From Streptomyces sp. VRA16 Mangrove soil (GTDB taxonomy: Bacteria; Actinomycetota; Actinomycetes; Streptomycetales; Streptomycetaceae): a stretch of DNA of 64,000 nt. Shown here piece by piece: positions 7,443 to 15,724 of this stretch (position 1 is the first letter of the stretch; every line of letters begins with the position of its first letter). The DNA is taken from contig NZ_JAFVLN010000005.1 of NCBI RefSeq assembly GCF_017377775.1, positions 248,001 to 312,000 of the forward strand. Reading direction: 5' to 3'. A program made the position numbers and the translations under genes. A model generated the notes under the pieces. It ran no database searches. It was given only the letters and a program-made list of their open reading frames with translations, and had not been told where the DNA came from.

Positions 7443-8729
7443 TCAGGGGGTGCGGGCCGGGACCGCGGGCTCGGGGAGCGGCTGGGTGCTCGGTCGGCGT
7501 CCGGCCGCCGCGTACACCGCTGCCGCGACGACGATCCCGAACAGCGGGTCCACGGAACCCGGCAGCAGGTAGTGGGCGAGGCCCGCGACGAGGGCCCCGG
7601 CGGCCCAGGCGCCGAGTGCGCTCCAGCGGACGTCGCGTGCCTCGCCGGTGCGGCCGCGGCGGCGCAGGTACTGGTCCGTGATGAGGACGGCGCCGATCGG
7701 CGGTACGAAGACGCCGAGCAGGTTCAGCCAGTCCACGAAGTGCCCCCACACGCCGGTGAGCGCGAACAGCAGCCCGAGAACACCGAGTCCGAGCGCGAGC
7801 GGGCGCATCCGCGCCGGGGTGAGCGCCGACCAGCCGACGGCGCCGTTGTAGAGGCAGTGCGAGGCGACCGAGCCGAGGTTGACGAAGACGAACACCACGG
7901 CGACGGCGGTGAGCAGCGGCCCGTGCCCGGTCAGCAGCGACAGGAACCCGCCGCCGTCGGTCGCCGGGTCGGCCGAGCCGCCGATGGCGACGACGACGCC
8001 CCCGACGGCGTACGCGAGGAAGTTGGCGAGCGGGAACGCGAAGAACGTGGCGGCGACCGCGCTGCGCCCGTCGCGCGACCAGCGGGTGAAGTCGGCGGTC
8101 ATGGTGCCGGAGTCGGCGAACCCGGCGATCACGATGGCGACGGCGCCGCCGAATCCCAGGCCGCTGCTTGTCCCCTGGTAGGAGAAGGCGTCGCCGAACG
8201 AGGCGTGCGCGGTGCCGTATCCGACGGCGACCACGGCCAGGATCACGAACAGCGGTGTGGCGATGGCCCCGACGAGCGCGAGGGCCCGGATGCCCGCCAC
8301 CGTCAGCAGGGTGTACAGCGCGCAGCCGAGTACCGCGCCCCACACCGGGCTCCAGCCGAGCGTGTCGTGCAGCGTCGATCCGGTCAGTCCGATCTGGAAG
8401 CTGAACCAGCCGATGACGACCGTGGCGAGCAGCCCGGCCGCGGCGATCCGCCCACGCCGGCCGAACGTGTCGGCGGCCTGCAGCGCGAAGTTCTTGCCGG
8501 TGCGGCCCGCGTAGTGGCTGAGCGCGCCGACGTAGCCGAACAGGACGAGGTTGCCGACGAGGATCGCGAGGAGGCCCGCGACCAGGCCCAGGTCGTAGAC
8601 GATGACGCCGCCGAAGACGGCGTTGCCCAGGTTCATCGGGAAGCCGAACCAGACGGCGGCCACCGATGGCAGGCTCTTGCGTGCGGACTGCGGGACGGGT
8701 GCGTGCTCGTACTCTTCTGCGCCGGCCAT
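7443..8729 (-). CDS. NCS1-family nucleobase/cation symporter
   Basis: A 428-residue protein with about 12 hydrophobic helices and the NCS1 opening VWFGFPMNLGNAVFGG near residue 27. A conserved GWFSFQIGLTG segment sits near residue 118 and GFADSGTMTADFTRW near 205-220. NCS1 carriers import cytosine, hydantoins, allantoin or thiamine precursors with Na+ or H+. The ATG at 8729 has GGAGGGG at the right distance. An in-frame GTG four codons earlier overlaps that ribosome-binding site and is less likely. Co-transcription with the downstream amidase suggests uptake of its substrate. A GntR-like palindrome lies about 33 bases upstream. Confidence 0.9.
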   Translation of the reverse strand: MAGAEEYEHAPVPQSARKSLPSVAAVWFGFPMNLGNAVFGGVIVYDLGLVAGLLAILVGNLVLFGYVGALSHYAGRTGKNFALQAADTFGRRGRIAAAGLLATVVIGWFSFQIGLTGSTLHDTLGWSPVWGAVLGCALYTLLTVAGIRALALVGAIATPLFVILAVVAVGYGTAHASFGDAFSYQGTSSGLGFGGAVAIVIAGFADSGTMTADFTRWSRDGRSAVAATFFAFPLANFLAYAVGGVVVAIGGSADPATDGGGFLSLLTGHGPLLTAVAVVFVFVNLGSVASHCLYNGAVGWSALTPARMRPLALGLGVLGLLFALTGVWGHFVDWLNLLGVFVPPIGAVLITDQYLRRRGRTGEARDVRWSALGAWAAGALVAGLAHYLLPGSVDPLFGIVVAAAVYAAAGRRPSTQPLPEPAVPARTP

Positions 8730-8759
8730 CTGCCCCTCCACAAGGGCTCCTTGAGCCCG

Positions 8760-8771
8760 TTGGTATACCGT
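8760..8771. promoter_or_regulatory. Putative GntR-type operator upstream of the permease-amidase operon
   Basis: TTGGTATACCGT is centred on the perfect palindrome GGTATACC at 8762-8769. Sites of form TNGTATACNA are typical of FCD-type GntR repressors. No GntR gene is adjacent, so the regulator would be elsewhere. Confidence 0.4.
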
Positions 8772-9124
8772 AACGACGGTGAACCTAGGAGGCGTTTGTT
8801 ACGCGGGAGGGCGCCTCATGTTTCTTCCAGGACGCCCTTGGACGTGGCCGCGTTAACGTCGGCGGCCACGTCGGCCGTCCGCCCGCACGGAGTGGGACCG
8901 CGGGCACCGCGCCTGCCTCGGCTGCGCGAGGACGCCCACGTCATCAGGGGATGTCCGGCCGGCCGCCGGAACCGGGCGGCGGCGGACCGCTCCGCACTGA
9001 GCCCCCGCCACAACGGTGGCCTGCGGGCGGAGTTGCGGGCGGGCGTCGCGTCGCCGGCGATACCGCTCATTCGGACTGGTCCCGTCCTCTGCCCGGACGC
9101 TGCGGGCGGCCTCATCATGGGGCC
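8772..9124. other. Intergenic stretch with no supported gene
   Basis: The frames here are open on several strands but have no family similarity and no ribosome-binding sites. It holds the divergent promoter area of the permease operon and the leader of the small membrane protein gene at 9125. I see no repeat or RNA structure that I can support. Confidence 0.5.
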
Positions 9125-9454
9125 GTGCAGATCGCCGGACTCATTGCCACGTTCGTGGCGACCATCTACGCCGTCCTCGCCTATCACCGCCCGCCGAGGC
9201 GGAACGGCGACGACGACAGAACGCCTGGGCCTCAAAACCCTGCTCCCCCGCCACGTCCGACACCTTCGCGTCGCACCACCGGACAACTGTGGCGCCCTCG
9301 CACGCGTTCTCAGCGCGTGGGGTGCCTCTTCCTCGTGTTCGCGGCACTGTCCCTGATCTTCACGCCGACATGGATCGCGGCAGCCTGCCTGCTCGTCGCC
9401 GTGATCGCCTTCGGCACCCACCTGCGGGCTCGCGGGCGTGGACCGCACGGTTGA
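9125..9454 (+). CDS. Small two-helix membrane protein, unknown function
   Basis: A 109-residue reading from GTG at 9125. A membrane helix is at residues 3-18 (IAGLIATFVATIYAVLAY), then a Pro/Arg-rich hydrophilic linker of about 50 residues, then a second hydrophobic stretch near residues 70-98 and a basic tail. The frame extends upstream to 8951, but that part is proline and glycine rich and looks non-coding. No family is recognised. Confidence 0.55.
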   Translation: MQIAGLIATFVATIYAVLAYHRPPRRNGDDDRTPGPQNPAPPPRPTPSRRTTGQLWRPRTRSQRVGCLFLVFAALSLIFTPTWIAAACLLVAVIAFGTHLRARGRGPHG

Positions 9455-9615
9455 GCCCGCTCACGTCTTCCCGAAGCGATGAGCCCCGGGCCCGAATCCG
9501 TCCCTCGCTGAAGCAGGAGAGAAGCCCTACGTGGCCGATTCCGGCCCGCTCCGCGATCTCCCGAAGCGCAGACCGGCGGGAAGCGACCGTGCAACGTGCC
9601 GTCCGTCGCTGTCCG

Positions 9616-10443
9616 TCAGCGTGATCCTGCGGCCACGAGTGTCGCGGTCAGGGGTTCGAGTTCGGCGGTCAGCTCGTCGAGCTCGGCCGGGGACAAGGCG
9701 TTGTACGGCGCGGCGGCGAGCTCGTCGGTCAGGTCTTCGATGCGCTGCTTGGTCTCGCGGCCGGCGTCGGTGAACCGGCCGTCGGTGTCGACGAGCCCGC
9801 GTTCGCGCAGGCCGTCCATCACCTCGGCCAGCCGTTTCCCGGGCAGGTGGTGGATGCGGCCGAACGACTCCGGCGGGTGGATGCCCATGTCCAGCGCGGA
9901 GAGCACGTGGGCCTCGGTGCCGCCGATCCGCGCGCCGACGAGGGCGGCGACATGCCCGTCGCAGCGGTGCTCGCGCAGCATGGTGGCGGAGTGCCACAGC
10001 CGCGCGACCGGGTCGTCCGGCACGGCAAGGGAGCGCATCCCCGCGTACATCACCCGGCCTTCGGTGGGCGCACTCGTCGCGGCCTTGGTGGTCAGGTCCG
10101 CGGCGCGCACCAGGCCCGCGGATCCGGCGAGTTCGTCGCCGAGGATCCGGCGCAGGGAGGCGGCGCTGCCCCGTACCCGGGCGGCCACGGACGCCTCGGG
10201 TGCGATCGTCTCCCATGCGCTCGGGATGTGCCGTGCGACTTCCCCTTCGGCGAAGCTGTAGAAGGCCGCGTGCACGACCTGGGCCGGTACTCGCCCCAGG
10301 GGCGCGGCGCGGCTGGCGAAGTAGCCGTCCCAATAGGTGCGGTGGCCGAGCGCCGCCAGTTCCTCGTTGCACTCGTCGGCGAAGAACGTGACCAGGCAGA
10401 TCGGTTCCAGGAGCTGGAACATACGTCGGGCGACAGGTGTCAT
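9616..10443 (-). CDS. SCO6745-family winged-helix-like protein
   Basis: A 275-residue protein of the actinobacterial SCO6745 family, recognisable from the opening ARRMFQLLEPIxLVTFFADE and the segment GYFASRAAPLG. The C-terminal half is MarR-like: LHAL-type helices, VMDGLRERGLVDTDGRFTDAGRE, which is the recognition wing of a winged helix. The function is not established, and DNA binding is inferred. It stands alone, pointing toward lower coordinates, with the decayed sigma factor remnant behind it. Confidence 0.75.
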   Translation of the reverse strand: MTPVARRMFQLLEPICLVTFFADECNEELAALGHRTYWDGYFASRAAPLGRVPAQVVHAAFYSFAEGEVARHIPSAWETIAPEASVAARVRGSAASLRRILGDELAGSAGLVRAADLTTKAATSAPTEGRVMYAGMRSLAVPDDPVARLWHSATMLREHRCDGHVAALVGARIGGTEAHVLSALDMGIHPPESFGRIHHLPGKRLAEVMDGLRERGLVDTDGRFTDAGRETKQRIEDLTDELAAAPYNALSPAELDELTAELEPLTATLVAAGSR

Positions 10444-10563
10444 GACGCCCCATCATGCCCGCCGCCACGCCTGTGGAGGAGCCAACGCCGGAACACTCGA
10501 TCGGGTGACTTCCCGGGCTTCCCCGTCCTGACCGTGCGGTTTCCCGACAGCGAGCGGGACGGA

Positions 10564-10725
10564 ATGCCCGGTCATTCCTCCGGGGAGGCGTTCGACGCGG
10601 TGCACCGGGAGCGGTACCCGCGGCTGCTCGCCCGAGCCGCGATGGTGTGTGGCGCCCGGCCCGCACTGGCCTAGGACGCCGCACAGGAAGCATGCGTGCA
10701 GTACCGGCGCCGGACGAACAACCCC
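10564..10725 (+). pseudogene. Remnant of an ECF sigma factor, region 2 with in-frame stop
   Basis: Translation from ATG at 10564 gives FDAVHRERYPRLLARA and then MVCGARPALA, a TAG stop at 10672, and then DAAQEACVQYRRR in the same frame. Together this matches sigma region 2.1-2.2 of ECF factors, in which a Glu codon normally stands where TAG is now (GAG to TAG). Nothing recognisable follows, so regions 2.3 to 4 are lost. Confidence 0.65.
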
Positions 10726-10764
10726 GTGCATCCCGGTGCGCAACCGCGGTTCCCGGCCGGCCGC

Positions 10765-11262
10765 TCAGGACCGTCGGCGCGCCCCCGCTCCCAGCTGGGC
10801 GGTGACGTCGCGCGGGGCGAGGGAGGTGTGGTCCGCGGAGCACTGGACGGCGACGCGGACCGGGGCGCCGCAGTCGGTGTGCCGTATCTCCAGGACGGGG
10901 CCTTCGGGGTCGGGGGCGTGCGTCTCGCCCCACTGTCCGAGCGCCAGCAGGACGGGCCACAGGTCCCAGCCCTTGCCCGTCAGCTGGTACTCGTTGCGGG
11001 CGCGACGGCCCGGCTCGCGGTAGACGACCGTCTCCAGGACGCCCGCGGCGGTGAGGCTGCGCAGCCGGTTACTGAGGACGGCCTCCGACAGGCCGATGTG
11101 GCGGTGGAAGTCGTCGAACCGGCGCACCCCGTTGACGGCGTCGCGCAGGATCTGGAGCGTCCACTTCTCCCCGACCACGTCGAGTGCGCGCTGGACGGGG
11201 CAGTTCTCGGTGCTCGTCTCCAGCCACTCCATCGCGTCATCGTAGCCCGCTGGCTTCGCCAT
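10765..11262 (-). CDS. HxlR-family transcriptional regulator
   Basis: A 165-residue winged-helix protein with the HxlR signature: CPVQRALDVVGEKWTLQIL from Cys21, RRFDDFHRHIGLSEAVLSNRL, and a C-terminal wing YREPGRRARNEYQLTGKG. The conserved Cys at the start of the motif is the residue that senses electrophiles or oxidants in several HxlR/YodB proteins. An alternative start lies 10 codons downstream (ATG at 11232). It is divergent from the thioesterase gene at 11345, and the 82-bp gap holds a near-perfect 20-bp palindrome, so it probably controls that gene and itself. Confidence 0.9.
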   Translation of the reverse strand: MAKPAGYDDAMEWLETSTENCPVQRALDVVGEKWTLQILRDAVNGVRRFDDFHRHIGLSEAVLSNRLRSLTAAGVLETVVYREPGRRARNEYQLTGKGWDLWPVLLALGQWGETHAPDPEGPVLEIRHTDCGAPVRVAVQCSADHTSLAPRDVTAQLGAGARRRS

Positions 11263-11270
11263 TGACAGTC

Positions 11271-11290
11271 AGCTGAGCGTTCGCTTAGCT
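11271..11290. promoter_or_regulatory. Putative HxlR operator
   Basis: AGCTGAGCGTTCGCTTAGCT is a 20-bp palindrome with one mismatched pair, lying between the divergent HxlR and thioesterase starts. Confidence 0.6.
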
Positions 11291-11344
11291 TCTTCCGGCT
11301 TCATCTAACTTCACCAACAAAAGTCAGAGAGAAGGCGCCGGACC

Positions 11345-11836
11345 ATGGGCCGCACACGTACGTACAGCTGGGACGATCCCGCCATCCCGGCGCAGGCCGC
11401 CGGCACCATGACCGGCCTCGACTTCCTGCGCGAGGTGCAGGCGGGACGGATCGCCGCGGCGCCGGTCGGCCGCACCCTCGATTTCACGCTCGACGAGGTG
11501 GAGCACGGCCGGGCGGTCTTCTCGCTGGTGCCCGGGGAGGAGCACTACAACCCGATCGGGAGCATGCACGGCGGGGTGTTCGCCACGCTCCTGGACTCGG
11601 CTGCCGGATGCGCCGTCCAGTCCACCCTCCCCCAGGGCATGGCGTACACCTCGCTGGATCTGACCGTGAAGTTCCTGAGGCCGGTCACCGTGGACACCGG
11701 CCGGGTGAGGGCCGTCGGCACGGTGCTCAACGGTGGCCGCAGGACCGCGCTCGCGCAGGCGCAGCTGATCGACGCGCAGGACCGCCTGCTCGCCCATGCC
11801 ACCAGCAGCTGCATGCTCTTCCCGGTGTCGGCCTGA
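11345..11836 (+). CDS. PaaI-family hotdog acyl-CoA thioesterase
   Basis: A 163-residue hotdog-fold protein. The PaaI signature is near residues 70-83: YNPIGSMHGGVFATLLDSA, with the His-Gly-Gly active-site loop and the Asp at the helix start. Such enzymes hydrolyse aromatic or medium-chain acyl-CoA thioesters in the cytoplasm. It faces an HxlR gene across a palindromic site and ends 8 bases from the convergent lpdA stop. Confidence 0.85.
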   Translation: MGRTRTYSWDDPAIPAQAAGTMTGLDFLREVQAGRIAAAPVGRTLDFTLDEVEHGRAVFSLVPGEEHYNPIGSMHGGVFATLLDSAAGCAVQSTLPQGMAYTSLDLTVKFLRPVTVDTGRVRAVGTVLNGGRRTALAQAQLIDAQDRLLAHATSSCMLFPVSA

Positions 11837-11844
11837 GAGCCGGA

Positions 11845-13248
11845 TCAGAGATTGATCATGTGTCCGGTGAGGCCGTGGAACGCCTCCTGGAGCGCCTCGC
11901 CGAGGGTGGGGTGGGTGTGGACGTTGCGGGCCAGTTCGGCAGCGGTGAGGTCCCATTTCTGCGCGAGGGTCAGCTCGGGGAGGAGTTCGGCGACGTCGGC
12001 GCCGATCATGTGTCCGCCGAGGAGTTCCCCGTGCGCCGCGTCGGCGACGAGCTTCACGAAGCCGGCCGGTTCACCGAGCCCGTGGGCCTTGCCGTTGGCG
12101 GTGAACGGGAACTTGGTGACCAGCACCTCGTGGCCCTCGTCGCGGGCCTGCTGCTCGGTCAGACCGAACGAGGCCACCTGAGGCTGGCAGAACGTGGCGC
12201 GCGGCATCATCCGGTAGTCGCCGAGTTCCATGGTCTCGACCCCCGCGATGGTCTCCGCGGCGACGACCCCCTGCGCCTCGGCCACGTGGGCGAGCTGGAG
12301 CTTGGCGGTGACGTCGCCGATCGCGTACAGGTGCGGCACGGAGGTGCGCATGAAGGCGTCGATGTCGACGGCACCGCGCTCGGTGAGGGCGACGCCGGTG
12401 TTCTCCAGGCCGTATCCGGTGGTGCGGGGTGCGAAGCCGACGGACATGAGGACCTTGTCGGCGCGGATGCTCGCCCGCTCCCCCCTGGCCGGGGTGTAGG
12501 TGACGGTGACGGACTTGCCGTCGTCCTCGACCGTCTCCACCTTGGTGGAGGTCAGGATGGTGATGCCCAGCTTCTTGTACTGGCGGGCGATCTCCTTGGA
12601 CACCTCGACATCCTCGTTCGGCAGGGCGCGGTCGAGGAACTCGATGACCGTGACCTCGACGCCGTAGTTGCGCAGGACGTAGGCGAACTCCATGCCGATC
12701 GCCCCGGCGCCGACGACGACGATGGACGCGGGCAGTGCGCGGCTGAGGATCTGGGACTCGTACGTGACGACGTTCTCGCTGAGCGAGACCCCCGGCAGCA
12801 GTTTCACGGTGGAGCCGGTGGCGATGATCGCGTCGTCGAAGGTGACGGTCTGCGTGCCGCCTGCGGTGAGGGCGACCTCGATGGTGCGGGCGTCGGTGAA
12901 GGTGCCGTGGCCGTCGATCTCGGTGATGCCGTTCTTCTTCATCAGGAAGTGCACGCCCTTGACCCGGCCGTCGGCGACCGTACGGCTGCGGTCGTACGCC
13001 GCGCCGTAGTCGAACGTCACCTCGCCCGAGATCCCGAACTGGTCGGCCTGGCGGTGGAAGATGTGCGCGAGTTCGGCGTTGCGCAGCAGCGCCTTGGACG
13101 GGATGCAGCCGACGTTCAGGCAGACACCTCCCCAGTACTGCTTCTCGATGACGGCGACGGACTTGCCGAGCTGGGCGGCCCGGATGGCGGCGACGTAGCC
13201 ACCGGGGCCCGCACCGAGGACGACGACGTCGAAATGCGTGCTGCTCAT
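11845..13248 (-). CDS. lpdA: Dihydrolipoyl dehydrogenase
   Basis: A 467-residue flavoprotein disulfide reductase. It shows the FAD-binding GAGPGGYVAAIRAAQLG at residues 12-28, the redox disulfide GGVCLNVGCIPSK (Cys43 and Cys48), the NAD-binding GAGAIGMEFA, and the C-terminal His-Glu pair in HTHPTLGEALQEA. It reoxidises lipoyl groups of 2-oxoacid dehydrogenase complexes. No E1 or E2 gene is beside it, so it may serve several complexes. The ATG at 13248 has GGAGGT upstream; the frame's extension beyond it is not family-like. Confidence 0.95.
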   Translation of the reverse strand: MSSTHFDVVVLGAGPGGYVAAIRAAQLGKSVAVIEKQYWGGVCLNVGCIPSKALLRNAELAHIFHRQADQFGISGEVTFDYGAAYDRSRTVADGRVKGVHFLMKKNGITEIDGHGTFTDARTIEVALTAGGTQTVTFDDAIIATGSTVKLLPGVSLSENVVTYESQILSRALPASIVVVGAGAIGMEFAYVLRNYGVEVTVIEFLDRALPNEDVEVSKEIARQYKKLGITILTSTKVETVEDDGKSVTVTYTPARGERASIRADKVLMSVGFAPRTTGYGLENTGVALTERGAVDIDAFMRTSVPHLYAIGDVTAKLQLAHVAEAQGVVAAETIAGVETMELGDYRMMPRATFCQPQVASFGLTEQQARDEGHEVLVTKFPFTANGKAHGLGEPAGFVKLVADAAHGELLGGHMIGADVAELLPELTLAQKWDLTAAELARNVHTHPTLGEALQEAFHGLTGHMINL

Positions 13249-13301
13249 GGGGACCTCCGGGTCCGAGATGCTGCGGGTCTGGGCCTGTGCATTCAAGTGG
13301 A

Positions 13302-13877
13302 TCAGCGGCGCCGCTCGCCCGCTTCCTCGTTCAACGCGGCGCGCGCTGTGGCGAGGATCTCCTCGGAGAGCGGGTCGCCCTGGGTGGCGCGGGCCAGGAC
13401 GAGTGCGCCGAGGAGGGTGCACAGAGAGGCGACGCCGTCCTGGTCGTCGGTGGCGAGCCGGTCGGCGAACGCGCGTACGCCGTCGGTGTAGACACGGCGG
13501 GCCTCGCTCCCCCCGGCCTCGCGGGCGATGTCGGCGGCGAGCCCGGCGACGGGACAGCCCGCACCCGCGTCGTCCCGGTGCTCGACGGAGAGGTAGGCAT
13601 CGACGAACGCGCGCCGGGCGGGGTTGCGCCCGCCCGTCCCCTGCTCCGCCGCGGCCTCGTAGCGCCGGGCGAGTTCACCGAACGCGTGGGCGGTGGCCTC
13701 GTCGACGAGGGCCTCCTTGGAGGCGAACTGCTTGTAGAAGCCACCGTGCGTCAGACCCGCCGCCTTCATGAGTTCGGCGACGCTGACATGGGTGCCCTGT
13801 TCCCGGAAGAGCCGGGAGGCGGTCTCCACGACCCGTCGACGGTTCTCCTCGGCCTGCTCCCGCGATACCCGGCCCAT
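13302..13877 (-). CDS. TetR-family repressor
   Basis: A 191-residue TetR/AcrR protein with the N-terminal helix-turn-helix (REQAEENRRRVVETASRLF, then VSVAELMKAAGLTHGGFYKQF) and a C-terminal domain of the type seen in repressors of short-chain dehydrogenases (CPVAGLAADIAR). The ATG at 13877 follows GGGAGGTGG. It is divergent from the SDR gene at 13978. Two copies of a 22-bp operator-like sequence fill the gap, so it very likely represses both genes. Confidence 0.93.
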   Translation of the reverse strand: MGRVSREQAEENRRRVVETASRLFREQGTHVSVAELMKAAGLTHGGFYKQFASKEALVDEATAHAFGELARRYEAAAEQGTGGRNPARRAFVDAYLSVEHRDDAGAGCPVAGLAADIAREAGGSEARRVYTDGVRAFADRLATDDQDGVASLCTLLGALVLARATQGDPLSEEILATARAALNEEAGERRR

Positions 13878-13890
13878 GAGCCACCTCCCA

Positions 13891-13949
13891 TTTGGATGTC
13901 GAGCGGAATCTATTCTAGGGTGAGCTTTAGATGTCGAGCGTAATCTAAA
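13891..13949. promoter_or_regulatory. Two direct copies of a TetR operator
   Basis: Two 22-bp copies start at 13891 and 13926, 35 bp apart, and differ at 2 positions. The second copy holds a perfect inverted repeat, TTTAGAT (13926-13932) with ATCTAAA (13943-13949). The first copy is the same with substitutions. They sit between the divergent TetR and SDR genes. Confidence 0.8.
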
Positions 13950-13977
13950 TACGCTCGGAGAGTCGCGAGGAGCCGAC

Positions 13978-14664
13978 ATGGAACTGAAGAACGCGGTCGC
14001 TGTGGTCACCGGCGCCAACCGGGGGCTGGGCCGCCACCTCGCCGCCCGGCTCGTGGACAGCGGAGCCACGGTGTACGCGGCGGCCCGCCGCCCCGAGACG
14101 GTGGATCTGCCGGGCGTGCGTCCGCTGCGCCTCGACGTGACGGACGCGGATTCGGTGCGGGCCGCGGCACTGGCCGCCTCCGACGCGACGCTGCTCGTCA
14201 ACAACGCGGGCCTGTCCACGGGTGCCCGGCTGCTCACGGACGATTTGGACGCGGTGCGCCGGGAGATGGAGACCAACTTCTTCGGCCCGCTCGCCGTGAC
14301 CCGGGCCTTCGCCCCGGTCATCGAACGCAACGGCGGCGGCGCCGTACTCAACGTCCTGTCCGTCCTGTCCTGGCTGCACCCGGCAGGGCTCGGCTCCTAC
14401 GCGGCCTCGAAGGCAGCGGCCTGGGCCCAGACCGATGCCGTACGGGAGGAACTCGCGCCCCGCGGCATCGCGGTCTCGGCGCTGCACGTCGGTTACATGG
14501 CCACCGACATGGCCGCGGGCGTCCCCGACGACCAGAAGTCCGACCCCGCCGACGTCGCCGCCCAGGCCCTGCGCGGCATCGAGGCGGGTCTGCCCGAGAT
14601 CCTCGCCGACGACCTCTCCCGGCAGGTCAAGCAGCAGCTGTCCACCGTGCCGCGGCCGGTCTGA
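13978..14664 (+). CDS. Short-chain dehydrogenase/reductase, TetR-controlled
   Basis: A 228-residue classical SDR. The cofactor loop TGANRGLG is at residues 11-18, NNAG at 75-78, the catalytic Ser near 128-131, and YAASK with Tyr141 and Lys145. The Ala-Arg-Arg after the second strand favours NADP(H). The substrate is not apparent. The ribosome-binding site GAGGAG precedes the ATG. It is divergent from its probable TetR repressor and converges on the truncated SnoaL-like gene. Confidence 0.92.
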   Translation: MELKNAVAVVTGANRGLGRHLAARLVDSGATVYAAARRPETVDLPGVRPLRLDVTDADSVRAAALAASDATLLVNNAGLSTGARLLTDDLDAVRREMETNFFGPLAVTRAFAPVIERNGGGAVLNVLSVLSWLHPAGLGSYAASKAAAWAQTDAVREELAPRGIAVSALHVGYMATDMAAGVPDDQKSDPADVAAQALRGIEAGLPEILADDLSRQVKQQLSTVPRPV

Positions 14665-14692
14665 GACCGGGTGGGGCACGGGCGGGCCCGAT

Positions 14693-14983
14693 GATGTCGA
14701 TGCCCGCTTACTCCTCGTCCGGCCAGATCTGGTGGCAGTGCAGCACGACGTGGTCGCCCTCGGCCAGGGCCCGTTTGAACGTGACGCTCTCGCCCTGATA
14801 GTGCGCCGCCATGCGTTCGAAGTAGTCGACGAAGGCCTGCTTGCCGTCACCGACGTGCGGGTTGTGCTGGATGTAGGAGCTGCTCCCCACGTACAGGTCG
14901 AGGGCCTCGGCAGGACGACACTGGTTGAACCTGAGGTCGTAGAACGCCTTGGCCGTGGCCTTGTTCTTCCCGGGGTCGCTCAT
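14693..14983 (-). pseudogene. SnoaL/NTF2-like protein truncated by a premature stop
   Basis: The frame from ATG at 14983 encodes 91 residues of a SnoaL-like protein: FYDLRFNQCRPAEAL, YIQHNPHVGDGKQAF, YFERMAAHY, and GDHVVLHCHQIWPDEE. Family members run on with an AGIDIFRLD-type strand and end near 120-130 residues. Here TAA at 14708-14710 stops translation, but the next codons in frame (14693-14707) still read AGIDI. This suggests a Tyr codon became TAA and the C-terminal beta strands were then lost. The product lacks part of the cone-shaped sheet and is probably inactive. Confidence 0.7.
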
Positions 14984-15392
14984 GAGCGCAGCCGTACGGG
15001 CGCTCGCCGTGGGCCGCGCGGCGTCGCGATGGCCGCGCTGGCTGGCCTGACGCCTGACGGCCCTGTGCCGTGTACGCGTTGCTGCCGCCGGGTCGTTCAT
15101 GCGATAGCTGCCCCTCAGGCGAAGACGCGCAGCACCCCGCCTGGATGTGGCTATCGCTATCGCGGTCAGCACGTTGGTCACGGCCCCGAGGGTGCTGAAC
15201 GCGCTCACAAAGAGCGCAATTCGTGGGGGGGGGTGGTCATGACACCAGGTTGTCCCAGAGCGTCTGCGCCGTAACGGGATCGGGGGAAGGCCGACGGCGT
15301 ACGACCGGTTGTCCCCGGACCGTGCCGGATGGCAGGCGCCGAGGCCCGATTCGGCCTCTGAGCCGACCATGACCGCCGACCAGCCAGCCGGC
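14984..15392. other. Intergenic stretch without a supported gene
   Basis: No frame here has family similarity. It holds a 9-G run at 15225-15233 and a small 6-bp hairpin (GCGCTC 15201-15206 with GAGCGC 15212-15217). The base composition is less biased than in the flanking genes. Confidence 0.5.
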
Positions 15393-15644
15393 CTACCCGT
15401 CCACGTCCCCGGATTCCGTCAACGACTCGGGCTCAACGCTCGGGATGCTGCCCGGCTCCCAGCCAAGAGCCTCTTCGAATCGACGCGCCACGAACGCAGT
15501 CGGCGTCCGCCCTCGCCCAGCCTCGTGGGACCTGATGGTCGCTTCACTCAACTCGGTGCGACGAGCCAACTCCCGTGGAGAGATGCCCTCGCTTTCCCTG
15601 AACTCGATCAGAGCCTTCGCCAGTCGCTCAGATTCTTCACTCAT
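15393..15644 (-). CDS. Small XRE-type helix-turn-helix protein
   Basis: An 83-residue protein consisting almost only of a HTH_3 domain: LAKALIEFRESEGISPRELARRTELSEATIRSHE covers helices 1-3, quoted here by its ends LAKALIEFRE and SEATIRSHE. The domain is followed by GRGRTPTAFVARRFEEALGW and a short acidic tail. GGAAAG lies upstream of ATG 15644; an in-frame GTG at 15662 is the alternative. Its target is unknown. Two small membrane protein genes lie upstream on the same strand. Confidence 0.8.
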   Translation of the reverse strand: MSEESERLAKALIEFRESEGISPRELARRTELSEATIRSHEAGRGRTPTAFVARRFEEALGWEPGSIPSVEPESLTESGDVDG

Positions 15645-15724
15645 GGACAGAGCTTTCCGCACCTCGCTTGGCGAAGCCAGGGCTCCGCGCTCCTGCTCGT
15701 CCGGTGGGCGTGGGAGGGCGCCCT

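Noticed and set aside
14984..15100. N-terminal extension of the SnoaL-like gene to ATG 15100
   Set aside because: The extra residues are Arg- and Ala-rich, with no family similarity. The ATG at 14983 gives the normal N-terminus.
15225..15233. Run of nine G residues
   Set aside because: It lies in non-coding sequence with no gene start close by, so no phase-variation role can be argued.
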